Shown in pieces: positions 41,257 to 50,150 of a stretch of DNA of 64,000 bases (within the stretch, counting starts at the first letter, position 1; each line of letters begins with the position of its first letter). Under the pieces are notes generated by a model. That model was given only the letters and a program-made list of their open reading frames with translations, searched no databases and was not told where the DNA came from. The stretch is from Hymenobacter lucidus (lineage in GTDB: Bacteria; Bacteroidota; Bacteroidia; Cytophagales; Hymenobacteraceae): assembly GCF_020447265.1 (NCBI RefSeq), contig NZ_JAJADR010000002.1, forward strand, positions 682,001-746,000, in the 5' to 3' direction. Position numbers and translations under genes: made by a program.

Positions 41257-43422
41257 ATGCTCCACCTCCCTTCGCGTCTGGCTCTCTTGGTTGGGCTGGC
41301 GCTGGTACTGCAGCTGCCAGCTCAGGCTCAGCAGAAGCAGCTTACCATGGAAGACGCCTTCCTCAACCGCGCCCTGCAACCTCAGAACCTGCGGCAGCTC
41401 ACCTGGCTGCCGGGCTCTAACGACGAATTCGCCTACGTGCGCGCCACCAACGGCCAGGATGAGCTGGTGCGCGGCACAGCCGGCACCGATAAGCTCACCC
41501 CCGCCGTCCCGCTGACTCAGCTCAGCACCGCCCTGAAAGCCGCCGGGGCCGACGAAGCCAAGAGCTTCCCGGCCGTGCAGTGGCTGAATGCTACCACGCT
41601 GCTGGTGACGAGCAAAAACCAGGTGTACCGCTACGATGTGGCCTCGGGCCAGGCGGCTAAAGTGGTGAGCTACGCCACTGAGGCCGACAACGTGGAGCTG
41701 GACCCCACTAAAACCCGCGTGGCCTACACCAAGGCCCAGAACCTCTACATTTCCCTGGCGGGCCGCGAAAACGAGGCCGTGACCCAGGAAACCAACCCGG
41801 CCATCGTGAACGGGCAGGCGGCGCACCGCTCGGAATTCGGTATCACGAAAGGCACGTTCTGGAGCCCCCAGGGCCGAAAGCTGGCCTTCTACCGCATGGA
41901 CCAGACGATGGTAACCGACTACCCCATCGTGACGGTGCTGCCCACCCCGGCCCAGGCCACCCCGATAAAGTACCCGATGGCCGGCGACAAAAGCCACGAG
42001 GTAACAGTGGGCGTGTATGACGTGGATGCGCGCAAAACCGTGTTTCTGCAAACCGGGGAGCCCCGGGAGCAATACCTGACCAACATCAGCTGGAGCCCCG
42101 ACGAGAAGTTCATCTACGTAGCCGTGCTGAACCGGGCTCAGAACGTCATGCAACTCAAGCAGTACGACGCCGCCTCGGGCGCTTTCGTCAAGACGCTGTT
42201 TGAGGAGAAAGACGACAAGTACGTGGAGCCCCAGCACCCGCTGCAGTTCGTGCCCGGCCACTCCGATCAGTTTGTCTGGCAGAGTCAGCGCGACGGATAT
42301 AACCACCTCTACCTCTACTCCACCAGCGGCAAGCTGCTGCGCCAGCTCACCAAGGGCAATTTTGTGGTAACCGACGTGCTGGGTTTCGACCCGAAAGGCA
42401 AGGAGGCTGTTTTCACGGCTACGGCCGAAAACGGGCTGGAGCGTCAGATTCAGGCGGTAAGTATGAGCGGCAAAATCCGGCGCATCTCGCAGGGTGCGGG
42501 CACGCACACCGGCACGCTCAGCCCCTCGGGCAAATACGTACTCGATAACTTCAGCAGCAGCACCACGCCCCGCTTCATCCGCACGCTGAGCGTGGCCGAC
42601 GGCAAAGCCGGGCCGGCGCTATTTACGGCCCCCAACCCGCTGGAAGGCTACGCCCTGGGCCAGACCAAGCTGGTAACCGTACCCGCCGCCGACGGCCAGA
42701 CCACGCTGAACGCCCGCGTGATTACGCCGCCCAACTTCGATCCCGCCAAGAAATACCCCACCGTGGTATACCTCTACGGCGGCCCGCACGTGCAGCTGGT
42801 AACCAACAGCTGGCTCAGCGGCTCCAACCTCTGGATGCAGCTGATGGCCCAGAAAGGCTACGTGGTATTTTCCATCGACTCGCGGGGCTCCGGCAACCGG
42901 GGCCGGGCATTTGAGCAGGCCACCTTCCGGCAGTTGGGCACCGCCGAAATGCAGGACCAGCTCAAGGGTGTGGAGTACCTCAAAAGCCTGCCCTACGTGG
43001 ATGCGGCGCGGCTGGGAATCCACGGCTGGAGCTTCGGCGGCTTCATGACGACTACGATGATGACGCGCAGCCCCGGCACGTTCAAGGTGGGCATCGGCGG
43101 CGGCCCGGTTATCGACTGGCGGATGTACGAGGTGATGTACACGGAGCGCTACATGGACACGCCCCAGGAAAATCCCGAAGGCTACAAAACCGCGAATCTG
43201 CTCAACTACGCCGACAAACTGCAGGGTAAGCTGCTGCTCATTCACGGCACCGTGGATGATGTGGTGGTGTGGCAGCACAGCCTCGATTACCTCAAAAAGG
43301 CCATCGACCAGGGCATCCAGCTCGACTACTTCGTGTATCCGGGCCACCCGCACAACGTGGCCGGCAAAGACCGGGTACACCTCTACAACAAGATTACCCA
43401 GTACTTCGACGAGCATCTGTAA
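41257..43422 (+). CDS. Dipeptidyl-peptidase IV (S9B)
   Basis: A 721-residue secreted peptidase from ATG 41257. Signal peptide about 1-25 (LALLVGLALVLQLPAQAQ), then an eight-bladed propeller (about 40-460; SPDEKFIYVAVLNRAQ and repeated beta units), then the catalytic alpha/beta domain. Catalytic residues are in GIHGWSFGGFMTTTMM (Ser), HGTVDDVVVWQHS (Asp) and GHPHNVAGKD (His); the YGGPHVQLVTNSW oxyanion loop is intact. It should remove Xaa-Pro dipeptides from peptides in the periplasm, as in Porphyromonas DPP4. The upstream neighbour clpS is divergent. Confidence 0.93.
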   Translation: MLHLPSRLALLVGLALVLQLPAQAQQKQLTMEDAFLNRALQPQNLRQLTWLPGSNDEFAYVRATNGQDELVRGTAGTDKLTPAVPLTQLSTALKAAGADEAKSFPAVQWLNATTLLVTSKNQVYRYDVASGQAAKVVSYATEADNVELDPTKTRVAYTKAQNLYISLAGRENEAVTQETNPAIVNGQAAHRSEFGITKGTFWSPQGRKLAFYRMDQTMVTDYPIVTVLPTPAQATPIKYPMAGDKSHEVTVGVYDVDARKTVFLQTGEPREQYLTNISWSPDEKFIYVAVLNRAQNVMQLKQYDAASGAFVKTLFEEKDDKYVEPQHPLQFVPGHSDQFVWQSQRDGYNHLYLYSTSGKLLRQLTKGNFVVTDVLGFDPKGKEAVFTATAENGLERQIQAVSMSGKIRRISQGAGTHTGTLSPSGKYVLDNFSSSTTPRFIRTLSVADGKAGPALFTAPNPLEGYALGQTKLVTVPAADGQTTLNARVITPPNFDPAKKYPTVVYLYGGPHVQLVTNSWLSGSNLWMQLMAQKGYVVFSIDSRGSGNRGRAFEQATFRQLGTAEMQDQLKGVEYLKSLPYVDAARLGIHGWSFGGFMTTTMMTRSPGTFKVGIGGGPVIDWRMYEVMYTERYMDTPQENPEGYKTANLLNYADKLQGKLLLIHGTVDDVVVWQHSLDYLKKAIDQGIQLDYFVYPGHPHNVAGKDRVHLYNKITQYFDEHL

Positions 43423-43480
43423 GCCGCTTTGTGGCTAATCTGCCTCTATTCCTGCCATTCCCACCTCCTTGTTCCGCCTC

Positions 43481-44302
43481 ATGAAGTCTTTGCTATTCGC
43501 GGCCGGCGGCCTGTTGCTGCTGTTACTGGGGCCGCCCTCTTTCTGCCAGGCCCAGACGACGATGCCACAACCCGACACGGTACGCATCCGGCACATCAGT
43601 CCCGTTTCGGGCGACATGGTGGAAGTGGCCATCGACTCGGTGGCATTTATCAAGGCCGTAGCCATCAACGAGGTGTTGTTCAAAAACTTCAGCGGGCAGG
43701 CGTTTTTCGGGCTGGGTTTTGCGGCGGCGCAGTACGATGGGCTGAACAACCTGCTACGGGCGTCCGAATATCCCGAGGTGTCGGAAAACCAGCTCAGCTA
43801 CGGCGGTGGCGGCAGCTTCCGCTTCAAGCGCTTCGTGCTGGGTATGGAAGGCGTGGTGTATGAAACCAAGCGCGAAACCGCCGACCGCAAAACGGCCCTT
43901 AGCTCGTCCAACGTCAACAATTACCTGGGCTACGCCTGGTTCAACCGGGCCGCTACTACCTGCTTCATGCCCACCGTGGGCCTCACCTACGGCTCGGCCG
44001 ATATCACCCTGACCGACAAAACCCAGAACACCGGCACTACGGCCATCGGTGTGCTCACCGGCCCTGCCTACTCGCGCACCCTGCACTACCGCAGCACCGG
44101 CCTGGCTTTGGGCGCGCACTACGAGTTCTACCCCTTCGATGCCGTGGTGCTCAAGCGCTGCGTTATCGGGCTGCACCTCACCTACACCGCCCGCCTGGGC
44201 CAGGGCCGCTACTATGCCGACGACTTCAAGCAGAAAGTCTCCGGCCCGGCCCTGAACCCGCTGCTATTCTCGGCCCGTGGGGTGGTCGGCTTCGTGTTTT
44301 GA
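43481..44302 (+). CDS. Outer-membrane beta-barrel-like protein, unknown
   Basis: A 273-residue protein from ATG 43481 with a signal peptide (MKSLLFAAGGLLLLLLGPPS, about 1-26). The mature chain has regularly alternating polar and hydrophobic stretches with many Gly/Tyr/Phe residues (FFGLGFAAAQYDG, SYGGGGSFRFKRFVLGMEG), ending SARGVVGFVF with a terminal Phe, as in small barrels. I infer an 8- to 12-strand outer-membrane barrel. No family is recognised. It starts about 60 bases after DPP IV, so it may be co-transcribed. Confidence 0.7.
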   Translation: MKSLLFAAGGLLLLLLGPPSFCQAQTTMPQPDTVRIRHISPVSGDMVEVAIDSVAFIKAVAINEVLFKNFSGQAFFGLGFAAAQYDGLNNLLRASEYPEVSENQLSYGGGGSFRFKRFVLGMEGVVYETKRETADRKTALSSSNVNNYLGYAWFNRAATTCFMPTVGLTYGSADITLTDKTQNTGTTAIGVLTGPAYSRTLHYRSTGLALGAHYEFYPFDAVVLKRCVIGLHLTYTARLGQGRYYADDFKQKVSGPALNPLLFSARGVVGFVF

Positions 44303-44329
44303 AGCCGATTTAGGAGTGTTATTTACCCT

Positions 44330-44499
44330 GTCATCCTGAGCAAAGCAAAGGACCTTCCTCGCCTGCCTCACCACGGCTTTTGCCATTGTAAAAAAGCCCT
44401 TTCCCGCGCAGACAGGAAAGGGCTTTTACACATCTAATCAGACTTGTCACTCAGGGGAAAAAGGTCCTTCGTTCCGCTTCGCTATACTCGGAATGACAG
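44330..44499. repeat. Dispersed inverted-repeat element with internal terminator (alpha type)
   Basis: The left arm (TGTCATCCTGAGCAAAGC, then GGACCTTCCTCGCC) and the right arm (AAGGTCCTTCGTTCCGC, then CTCGGAATGACAG) are in opposite sense. The interior hairpin AAAAGCCCTTTCCCGC / GGAAAGGGCTTTT lies at about 44392-44430. It closely resembles 16624-16792. It separates the convergent barrel and DUF4132 genes. Confidence 0.85.
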
Positions 44500-44525
44500 A
44501 TAAAGAAAGATAATAGGCGAAATTT

Positions 44526-47051
44526 CTACTGCTTGATCTGCCGGTTTATGGTTTCGTCGGTAATCTTGTCGTCGTTCATCAGCAGCAGGGCTTTGCTCAG
44601 GATAATGGACAGCACCGCGTCGCCTTCGAAGGGCAGGAACACGTCGGTGGCGCCCGGGGCTTTGGTCGAGCGGTCGGGCACGATGCACAGGTACTGGTCG
44701 TTGGGCTCCATCAGGATGTTGCCGCTGCCCAAGTGAATCTTGTAGGTGCGCAGCTGGCCGCGCACCACCAGAAACCTGTCTTTTATTTCGCTCACCTTCC
44801 CTATTTTCATGCGGGGCACCAGCCGTTCCAGGGCCAATTTGCGGTTTTTGGCCACTTCGCCCAGTTCCCCGAAGCTGTAGCTTTCCCAATAGTTGCGGTA
44901 GGCGGGCAGGCCGCCGTTGTCGCGCCACTGCGGGTCGTTGCCCACGCTGCCCACGCCCACAAACAGGTCCACGTCGCGCATCACCTCCGAGAAAACCAGC
45001 GGCGGCACTTCCGGCAGCGGCACCGCCCCGTGGCCATTCACGAAGCGGACCTGGTCGGTGCTGATGTAATTCCAGATGCCGGTGGGGTTCATGGCGTCGT
45101 CGGCATTCACCTCGCTCACCCAAAACTGCGCCTCCAAGCCGTGGGCGGGCAGTTCCAGGGTGGCCGAGTCGGTTTCGTAGCCTTTGTCGTAGGCGCCCAT
45201 GAGGCGGTAGCGCCAGCCCCGCAGCTTGGTGAGGGAGTTGAACTGGTGCTGCCGCAGCACGTGGGCGGCCATGCGGTTGGAGTACGTGCCGGTGCGCTCC
45301 TCGGGCGGTGTGAGCAGGTACAGTTCCCGGAAGGCCTGCTTCAGCGGCTGTCGGCGCTGCTCGTCTTCCAGCAGCTTGCGCCAGGCCAGCACTTCGTCGG
45401 CTGAAGCCAGCACCGGGTGCCAGAGCTGTACCCGCGCCTCGTCGGTCGGCGCGGGCATAGGCTGCCCCTGGGCATCACGCCAGGCGTCGCGCAGCCAGAG
45501 TGCGTCGGTATGAGAACCGCCGGGGTGGTGAAAGCGCCAGATGAGCTGGCGGGTGAGGTAGCTCAGCAGCCCGTGCTCGAAGTAGTACTGCCAGAACCAC
45601 GGCAGCGGCAAGTGGCGGCCTTCGATAAAACTACGGTCGAGCCGCTCGCGCTGGGCGGTCAGGCTTTGCTGCACCTGGGTTTGGGTGCTTTTTAGCTCTT
45701 TCAGCTCGGCGGCGTGGGTTTTCTTCAGGGCTGCCGGCACCGATTTCAGCGCCTTGCCGTCTTTCGACCAGTGCAGCTCCGCTTTGCCATCGGCCAGTTC
45801 CAGCACGGCTTGGTAGTCGCCGCAGGTTAGCTCCAGGCGGCCACCTATGAGCCCGAAACCCGGCACGGCCATGTCCTCAATTTCGGCGGGCGTAACGCCC
45901 AGCGCCACCGAGGCTTTTTCGATGTGGTTACCAATCAGGGCCTGGGTGCTGGTTTGCTTCACCTTCTGGCGCAGGCGTGAAAGGTGCGAAATGCCCGGCA
46001 GCCCGGCCTGGGCCAGCGCCACCACGCAGGCATTGCCCAGGCTGGGCGCCACCGGCCCCTGCCCTGGTACCTTACGGTAGCTCTTCAGGGCCAGCTCGGC
46101 CAATGACGCCAGCATAGCCGGCGTGAGCAACGATGTACTCGTCCAGACCAGGCCCTTAGCTGTGTTCAGGTTGGAGTGCGTGAGCAGGTAGGAGTTGAAA
46201 TAAGCATTGGGCTCGCCGTCGTGGGAGTAGCTTTTGACGGGCAGCTGGGAGAGGCCGTGCAGCCAGGCCCCATACTGCGCGGCCACCGCTGCCTCGCCAA
46301 TAGCGGCAATGGCGGCCACCGCCTCCTTTTTGAACTTGGCCGTGGGCTGCGACCCGCTGGTTTTATGCCAGAGCTGCAACAACTGCAGCCAGAGCCGGGC
46401 CGTAACGGGGTTCAGCTCGGCCACAAACTCGTTCAGCGCCTGCCCGAAAGCATCATCGTTGGAAAAAACTACCGTGGGCAAGGCTTCCTGGTCGCTTTGC
46501 CCCAGCAGGTCCTGAATTTTTATCCGCACTTTCACCAGCGGGCCGTAGGAGGACTGCTCGTCCAGCTTGGCCAGCAGCGCCTTCAGGTAGGCGGTCAGTT
46601 CCTCGTTTAGCGGCTGCTTTTTGGCTTGCTTTTCCAGCTGCGTCAGGGCCGGTACCACGGGATAGGTATAGAGCGAGGCAACAACGGTATCGGGTGTAGC
46701 CTGCTGGCCCAGGTTGAACAGCTCCAGCAGCCGCACGAACCCTGCGTTGCTGAGCTCGATGGTGGAACGCAGCAGCACTTTGAGCAGGGCATCGAGCAGG
46801 TGCCGGGCTTTGCTGTCGTGCGAGAGGCCGGGCTGGGCCTCGGCTGCCGCCAGCACCAGCCGGCCCTTGTAGGCGGCATCCTGGCTTTTGACTTGCTGGT
46901 AGGCGGTCAGCTCCGATAAGGTCAGCTCCCAGTAGTAGCCGTTTTGGGCCTCAAACTCGGTGAGCAACTGCAGCAGAACGGGTTGCATTTCCAGGGCCTC
47001 GGCGCTGGTACTCTGCATTTTGGCAATATACGTTGCACTCTTGGTAGCCAT
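44526..47051 (-). CDS. DUF4132 domain protein (MolR-like)
   Basis: An 841-residue cytoplasmic protein from ATG 47051. The first half is all-helical, HEAT-like (LLQLLTEFEAQNGYYWELTLSELTAY onward). The middle has the DUF4132 signature (KDGKALKSVPAALKKTH, LTAQRERLDRSFIEGRHLPL, YLTRQLIWRF). The C-terminal third contains RWRYRLMGAYDKGYETD and VMRDVDLFVGVGSVGNDPQW, the segment that in relatives follows DUF4132. The family includes E. coli MolR/YehI-type proteins of unknown biochemical role, often beside MoxR/vWA genes; none is here. The 131-residue gene 71 bases upstream on the same strand is a likely partner. Confidence 0.8.
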   Translation of the reverse strand: MATKSATYIAKMQSTSAEALEMQPVLLQLLTEFEAQNGYYWELTLSELTAYQQVKSQDAAYKGRLVLAAAEAQPGLSHDSKARHLLDALLKVLLRSTIELSNAGFVRLLELFNLGQQATPDTVVASLYTYPVVPALTQLEKQAKKQPLNEELTAYLKALLAKLDEQSSYGPLVKVRIKIQDLLGQSDQEALPTVVFSNDDAFGQALNEFVAELNPVTARLWLQLLQLWHKTSGSQPTAKFKKEAVAAIAAIGEAAVAAQYGAWLHGLSQLPVKSYSHDGEPNAYFNSYLLTHSNLNTAKGLVWTSTSLLTPAMLASLAELALKSYRKVPGQGPVAPSLGNACVVALAQAGLPGISHLSRLRQKVKQTSTQALIGNHIEKASVALGVTPAEIEDMAVPGFGLIGGRLELTCGDYQAVLELADGKAELHWSKDGKALKSVPAALKKTHAAELKELKSTQTQVQQSLTAQRERLDRSFIEGRHLPLPWFWQYYFEHGLLSYLTRQLIWRFHHPGGSHTDALWLRDAWRDAQGQPMPAPTDEARVQLWHPVLASADEVLAWRKLLEDEQRRQPLKQAFRELYLLTPPEERTGTYSNRMAAHVLRQHQFNSLTKLRGWRYRLMGAYDKGYETDSATLELPAHGLEAQFWVSEVNADDAMNPTGIWNYISTDQVRFVNGHGAVPLPEVPPLVFSEVMRDVDLFVGVGSVGNDPQWRDNGGLPAYRNYWESYSFGELGEVAKNRKLALERLVPRMKIGKVSEIKDRFLVVRGQLRTYKIHLGSGNILMEPNDQYLCIVPDRSTKAPGATDVFLPFEGDAVLSIILSKALLLMNDDKITDETINRQIKQ

Positions 47052-47122
47052 AGCAAGAATCGGAGGGAGAAAATAGCGCGGCCCGGGGCCAGGGCTGTAG
47101 AACGGCCGGAAGGTAGCCCGCC

Positions 47123-47518
47123 TCAGCCGCCCACCAGCGGCGTGAGCTTGATAAAGCTGGCCGTGGCCCCGCTGCCGAGCCATACTTCCTCTTCCAGGCT
47201 ATCCACCTGCCGGTCGTTGACCAGCACGAAGTAGCTGTTCTGCAGAAATCCTTCCAGGGCCTTATATAGTTGGATTTCGGTGTCAATAGGCTTTGCTTTG
47301 TGCAGCAGCCGAAAGCCGTTCAGCACCCGCTCCGACTCGGTGGGCTGCACCAGGCCCTGGAAGATGTCCTGCTGCCGGCTATTGTAGGCCGCTACTTCCT
47401 GGTACACGCGCTGGGCAATCAGCTCCCGCACGGTGAGCATTTCCTGGGCAATTTCCAGCTCCAGACGGTTGAGGATGCCGCCCGCGACAGTTTCATCCTG
47501 AATGGTGAGTAAGGCCAT
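47123..47518 (-). CDS. Small conserved-looking protein linked to DUF4132 gene
   Basis: A 131-residue soluble protein: MALLTIQDETVAGGILNRLE start, a helical middle (EMLTVRELIAQRVYQEVAAYN), an acidic SDR-free core, and a beta end (YFVLVNDRQVDSLEEEVWLG, SFIKLTPLVGG). I recall similarly worded hypothetical proteins beside DUF4132 genes, but I cannot name a family. It directly precedes the DUF4132 gene and is probably in the same operon. Confidence 0.65.
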   Translation of the reverse strand: MALLTIQDETVAGGILNRLELEIAQEMLTVRELIAQRVYQEVAAYNSRQQDIFQGLVQPTESERVLNGFRLLHKAKPIDTEIQLYKALEGFLQNSYFVLVNDRQVDSLEEEVWLGSGATASFIKLTPLVGG

Positions 47519-47686
47519 ATGAAGAAGATAGTAGGTGACGAAATAAGGAGCCGGCTTAGCAAGACTAAACCCATTAGCCGAGGCAATGTACTAAAAAAGT
47601 TAGTAAACGCAATTCCGTAGCACCCGTTTTTCCCCGGGGGCGTATTGTCCTGATAGTCTTTTGTTCCAACCTGCGCTCCTGCCCCC

Positions 47687-48244
47687 ATGCCCGTTCCCTC
47701 CGCCGAGTTCAAAAAAGCCCTCAAACGCCTGCCCGATGCCGACAAGGAAAAGCTGCTGCTCCGGGCCGTGCGCCGCGACGCGGAGCTCTACGAAACCTTC
47801 GTTTTTGAGCTGCTGCCCGACGTAACGGTGGAGCAGGTGTATGAGCAGACGTCGGACCGGATTCACGAGCTCTTTAACGTAGCCGTGACGGGTCGTCTGC
47901 TCAACCGCAGTCTGAACAAGGCCCTGGGCAAAGCCGTGAAGGAAACGGCCCGCGCCCGGCGCATTACCAAGGATAAGCGCCTGGAAATTGACCTGAACCT
48001 GTACGCGCTGCGCCTGATATTCGACAACTACACCGGCCAGTTCGATTCGCCCTACAACGGCTTCTACGTGAGTACGGCCCGCCTCACGGCCCGCACCGCC
48101 CAGCTGGTTCTCACGGCCCTGCATGAAGACCTGTGGCTGGAATATAAGTCTGAGCTCGACGACTTTCTGGGCCAGCTGCACGGCCGCAGCAAAAGCCGCA
48201 ACCTGCGCTTCGAACTGCCCCGGGAGCTGGTTGTACCCGACTAG
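47687..48244 (+). CDS. Helical cytoplasmic protein, unknown
   Basis: A 185-residue, almost wholly helical, charged protein without signal or membrane segment: KALKRLPDADKEKLLLRAVRRDAELYETF and ALGKAVKETARARRITKDKRLEIDL, ending RSKSRNLRFELPRELVVPD. The layout is like small HEAT or adaptor proteins but I do not recognise it. It is divergent from the DUF4132 pair with about 170 bases between, so a functional link is possible but unproven. Confidence 0.65.
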   Translation: MPVPSAEFKKALKRLPDADKEKLLLRAVRRDAELYETFVFELLPDVTVEQVYEQTSDRIHELFNVAVTGRLLNRSLNKALGKAVKETARARRITKDKRLEIDLNLYALRLIFDNYTGQFDSPYNGFYVSTARLTARTAQLVLTALHEDLWLEYKSELDDFLGQLHGRSKSRNLRFELPRELVVPD

Positions 48245-48343
48245 CACCCGCGGCTACCCAGGCCGGAATTATACAAAACCAAGGGCGGGCTGGATATATG
48301 CTATTTAAGCCCATGATGCTGTACAGGGAGAGAAACTATTGGA

Positions 48344-48351
48344 TAGTTTTG
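48344..48351 (+). promoter_or_regulatory. -7 promoter box for lipoprotein gene
   Basis: TAGTTTTG, full consensus, 59 bases before ATG 48411, and inside the longer open frame. Confidence 0.45.
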
Positions 48352-48410
48352 TTGATTGGGCCGGACTGCCCGGTCCCATGATTCTATCTTTTCCCTCTTT
48401 TCTCTCTGTT

Positions 48411-49142
48411 ATGCAGACATCATTTACACGTATTCTGGCGGGTGCCGCTTTGCTGCTAACGACTAGCTGTGCTGGCAGCTACACGGCCATTCGCCCGAGC
48501 ACCATTACCAGTTATTCTTCGACTACGGCTCCCAACAGCCCGGTGGAATTCAGCTACCAGTACGGGGCCTTATCCCTGCACGGCGGCAACAAGAAGTACC
48601 TGAAAAAGGAGCGCAAGCGCGGCTACCAGACCGTGGCGGTCAGCATTAAGAACAACACGGACGCGGAGCTGAACTTTTCCCGCGACCTGGAGCTGTACTT
48701 CGGCGACCGGCCCGTGGCGCCCGTACCGGCCCTGCAGGCGGCCAACGATATGAAACAGGGCGTGGCCATCTATCTGCTTTATCTGCTGCTGAATTTTCAG
48801 GTGGGCGGCACGGTGACTACCAACCAGTATACCGGCCAGCAAACCACCACGGGCGGCACGTTCATTCCTACGGGCCCCTTCATTGCGGGCGGCAACATGC
48901 TGGGAGCCAGCGGCGCCAACAAGAATATGCGCCTGGAGCTGGTGAAGCACGATTTGACCAACAAAGTGCTGCGGCCCGGCGAAACCGTGTACGGCATCAT
49001 CAGCTTGCGGGAAGTGAATGTGGCCCCGCTGCACCTAGTGCTGCGCAATAGCGCCGCCACTACCCGCCCGGCCAGCCCCATGCCCGCTACCGAGCCCGGC
49101 GCCCCGGCCCAGTCGCTGCCCGCGGGCGGTGGTCAGCGCTAA
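48411..49142 (+). CDS. Lipoprotein, unknown
   Basis: A 243-residue lipoprotein from ATG 48411 (MQTSFTRILAGAALLLTTSCAG, Cys20). The mature part has a beta-sandwich-like core (GYQTVAVSIKNNTDAELNFSRDLELYF) and later LRPGETVYGIISLREVN, typical of envelope beta proteins that present a conserved ridge. A 20-residue hydrophobic stretch (MKQGVAIYLLYLLLNFQVGG) is in the middle. The C-terminus is low-complexity Pro/Ala. No family recognised. A terminator follows. Confidence 0.72.
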   Translation: MQTSFTRILAGAALLLTTSCAGSYTAIRPSTITSYSSTTAPNSPVEFSYQYGALSLHGGNKKYLKKERKRGYQTVAVSIKNNTDAELNFSRDLELYFGDRPVAPVPALQAANDMKQGVAIYLLYLLLNFQVGGTVTTNQYTGQQTTTGGTFIPTGPFIAGGNMLGASGANKNMRLELVKHDLTNKVLRPGETVYGIISLREVNVAPLHLVLRNSAATTRPASPMPATEPGAPAQSLPAGGGQR

Positions 49143-49170
49143 ACCGTCTTTGGTCGTTCCGGAAAAGCCC

Positions 49171-49208
49171 AAAAGCTCCCGTTGCCGTGTGCGACGGGAG
49201 CTTTTTTT
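49171..49208 (+). terminator. Intrinsic terminator after lipoprotein gene
   Basis: AAAAGCTCCCGT (49171-49182) and ACGGGAGCTTTT (49194-49205) around an 11-base loop, then further T. Confidence 0.85.
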
Positions 49209-49282
49209 ATGAGCTGCCTTGCGCCGGGCCTGCCGGCCAGTAGGCTGTTTTCCAACGGGCAGTGACTAATTAAGCCTTTCTT

Positions 49283-50074
49283 GTGCAAAATATAGCCTTC
49301 ATACCTGTGCTCCGTCTGCTCTCCGCCACCGTATTGCTCAGCGGCCTCATTGGCTGCTCCGACGCACCCTCCAACCGCGCTGCTCCCGCTACCACTACGG
49401 CGGCTCCCGATACCGCTGCTATTCGGGCTGCCGCCCGGGAGTTTCGGGTGCATTACAACACGCCCATCAACCTCGACAGCACCGACTATTACCTGCTGCC
49501 CATTTCGGTGGTAGCGCAGGAAGGCGAAGGTCGGGGCGGAAAAAGCGGCTCGTTTTCCAGCTATGAATCGGACGAAAGCTCCAGCTCCAGCTTCGCGGTG
49601 GGCACCTGCTACAACCTGATTTTCCTACAGAAATCAACCCGGCAGGAATATCCATTGCTGCCTCACGGCCGGTTCGTTATTACAGAACTAGATATCGAGA
49701 AGAAGCCCGACGTGCGCTGGCCCTTTCTGTTTTATTCCATTATCAAGGCCGATACCAATACCGACGGCCGGCAGGGTGACGATGATGCCAGTGCCCTGTT
49801 CGTATCCGACCGGAGCGGCCGGCAGCTGCGCCAGCTCACGCCCGACGGCACTCGGTTTCAAACCCGCCTACTGCTGCCCAAAACCAGCCTGATGCTGGTG
49901 GAAGTGCAGCCCGATACCGACCACAACCGCCGCTATACCTACGCCGATGGCTCCTACTGGCTCCGCTTCGACCTGCGCGACCTGAACGCGCCGCCCGTGC
50001 GCCAGCCCGCTCCGGCTCTTACCAAAGCGTTGCAGCAGCAGATGCTGACCCGCCAGAGCCGGGCACCGCAGTAA
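49283..50074 (+). CDS. Lipoprotein, unknown
   Basis: A 263-residue protein read from GTG 49283; an alternative GTG at 49307 would still leave a signal peptide. Lipobox SGLIGC (Cys about residue 25) is followed by an Ala/Thr/Pro linker. The mature domain has FVITELDIEKKPDVRWPFLFYSIIKAD and a Ca-binding-like DTNTDGRQGDDDAS loop, then SDRSGRQLRQLTPDG, like beta-propeller-blade wording. Probably an extracytoplasmic lipoprotein; function unknown. Confidence 0.7.
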   Translation: MQNIAFIPVLRLLSATVLLSGLIGCSDAPSNRAAPATTTAAPDTAAIRAAAREFRVHYNTPINLDSTDYYLLPISVVAQEGEGRGGKSGSFSSYESDESSSSSFAVGTCYNLIFLQKSTRQEYPLLPHGRFVITELDIEKKPDVRWPFLFYSIIKADTNTDGRQGDDDASALFVSDRSGRQLRQLTPDGTRFQTRLLLPKTSLMLVEVQPDTDHNRRYTYADGSYWLRFDLRDLNAPPVRQPAPALTKALQQQMLTRQSRAPQ

Positions 50075-50084
50075 ACAGAATAAA

Positions 50085-50116
50085 AAAAGCCCGCCACATT
50101 GCTGTGACGGGCTTTT
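50085..50116. terminator. Bidirectional terminator
   Basis: AAAAGCCCGCCACA and TGTGACGGGCTTTT (one mismatch) around a 4-base loop, between the convergent lipoprotein and yceI genes. Confidence 0.85.
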
Positions 50117-50150
50117 CATACTCAGCAGTACGAAGCCGTACCGCGCCGGA

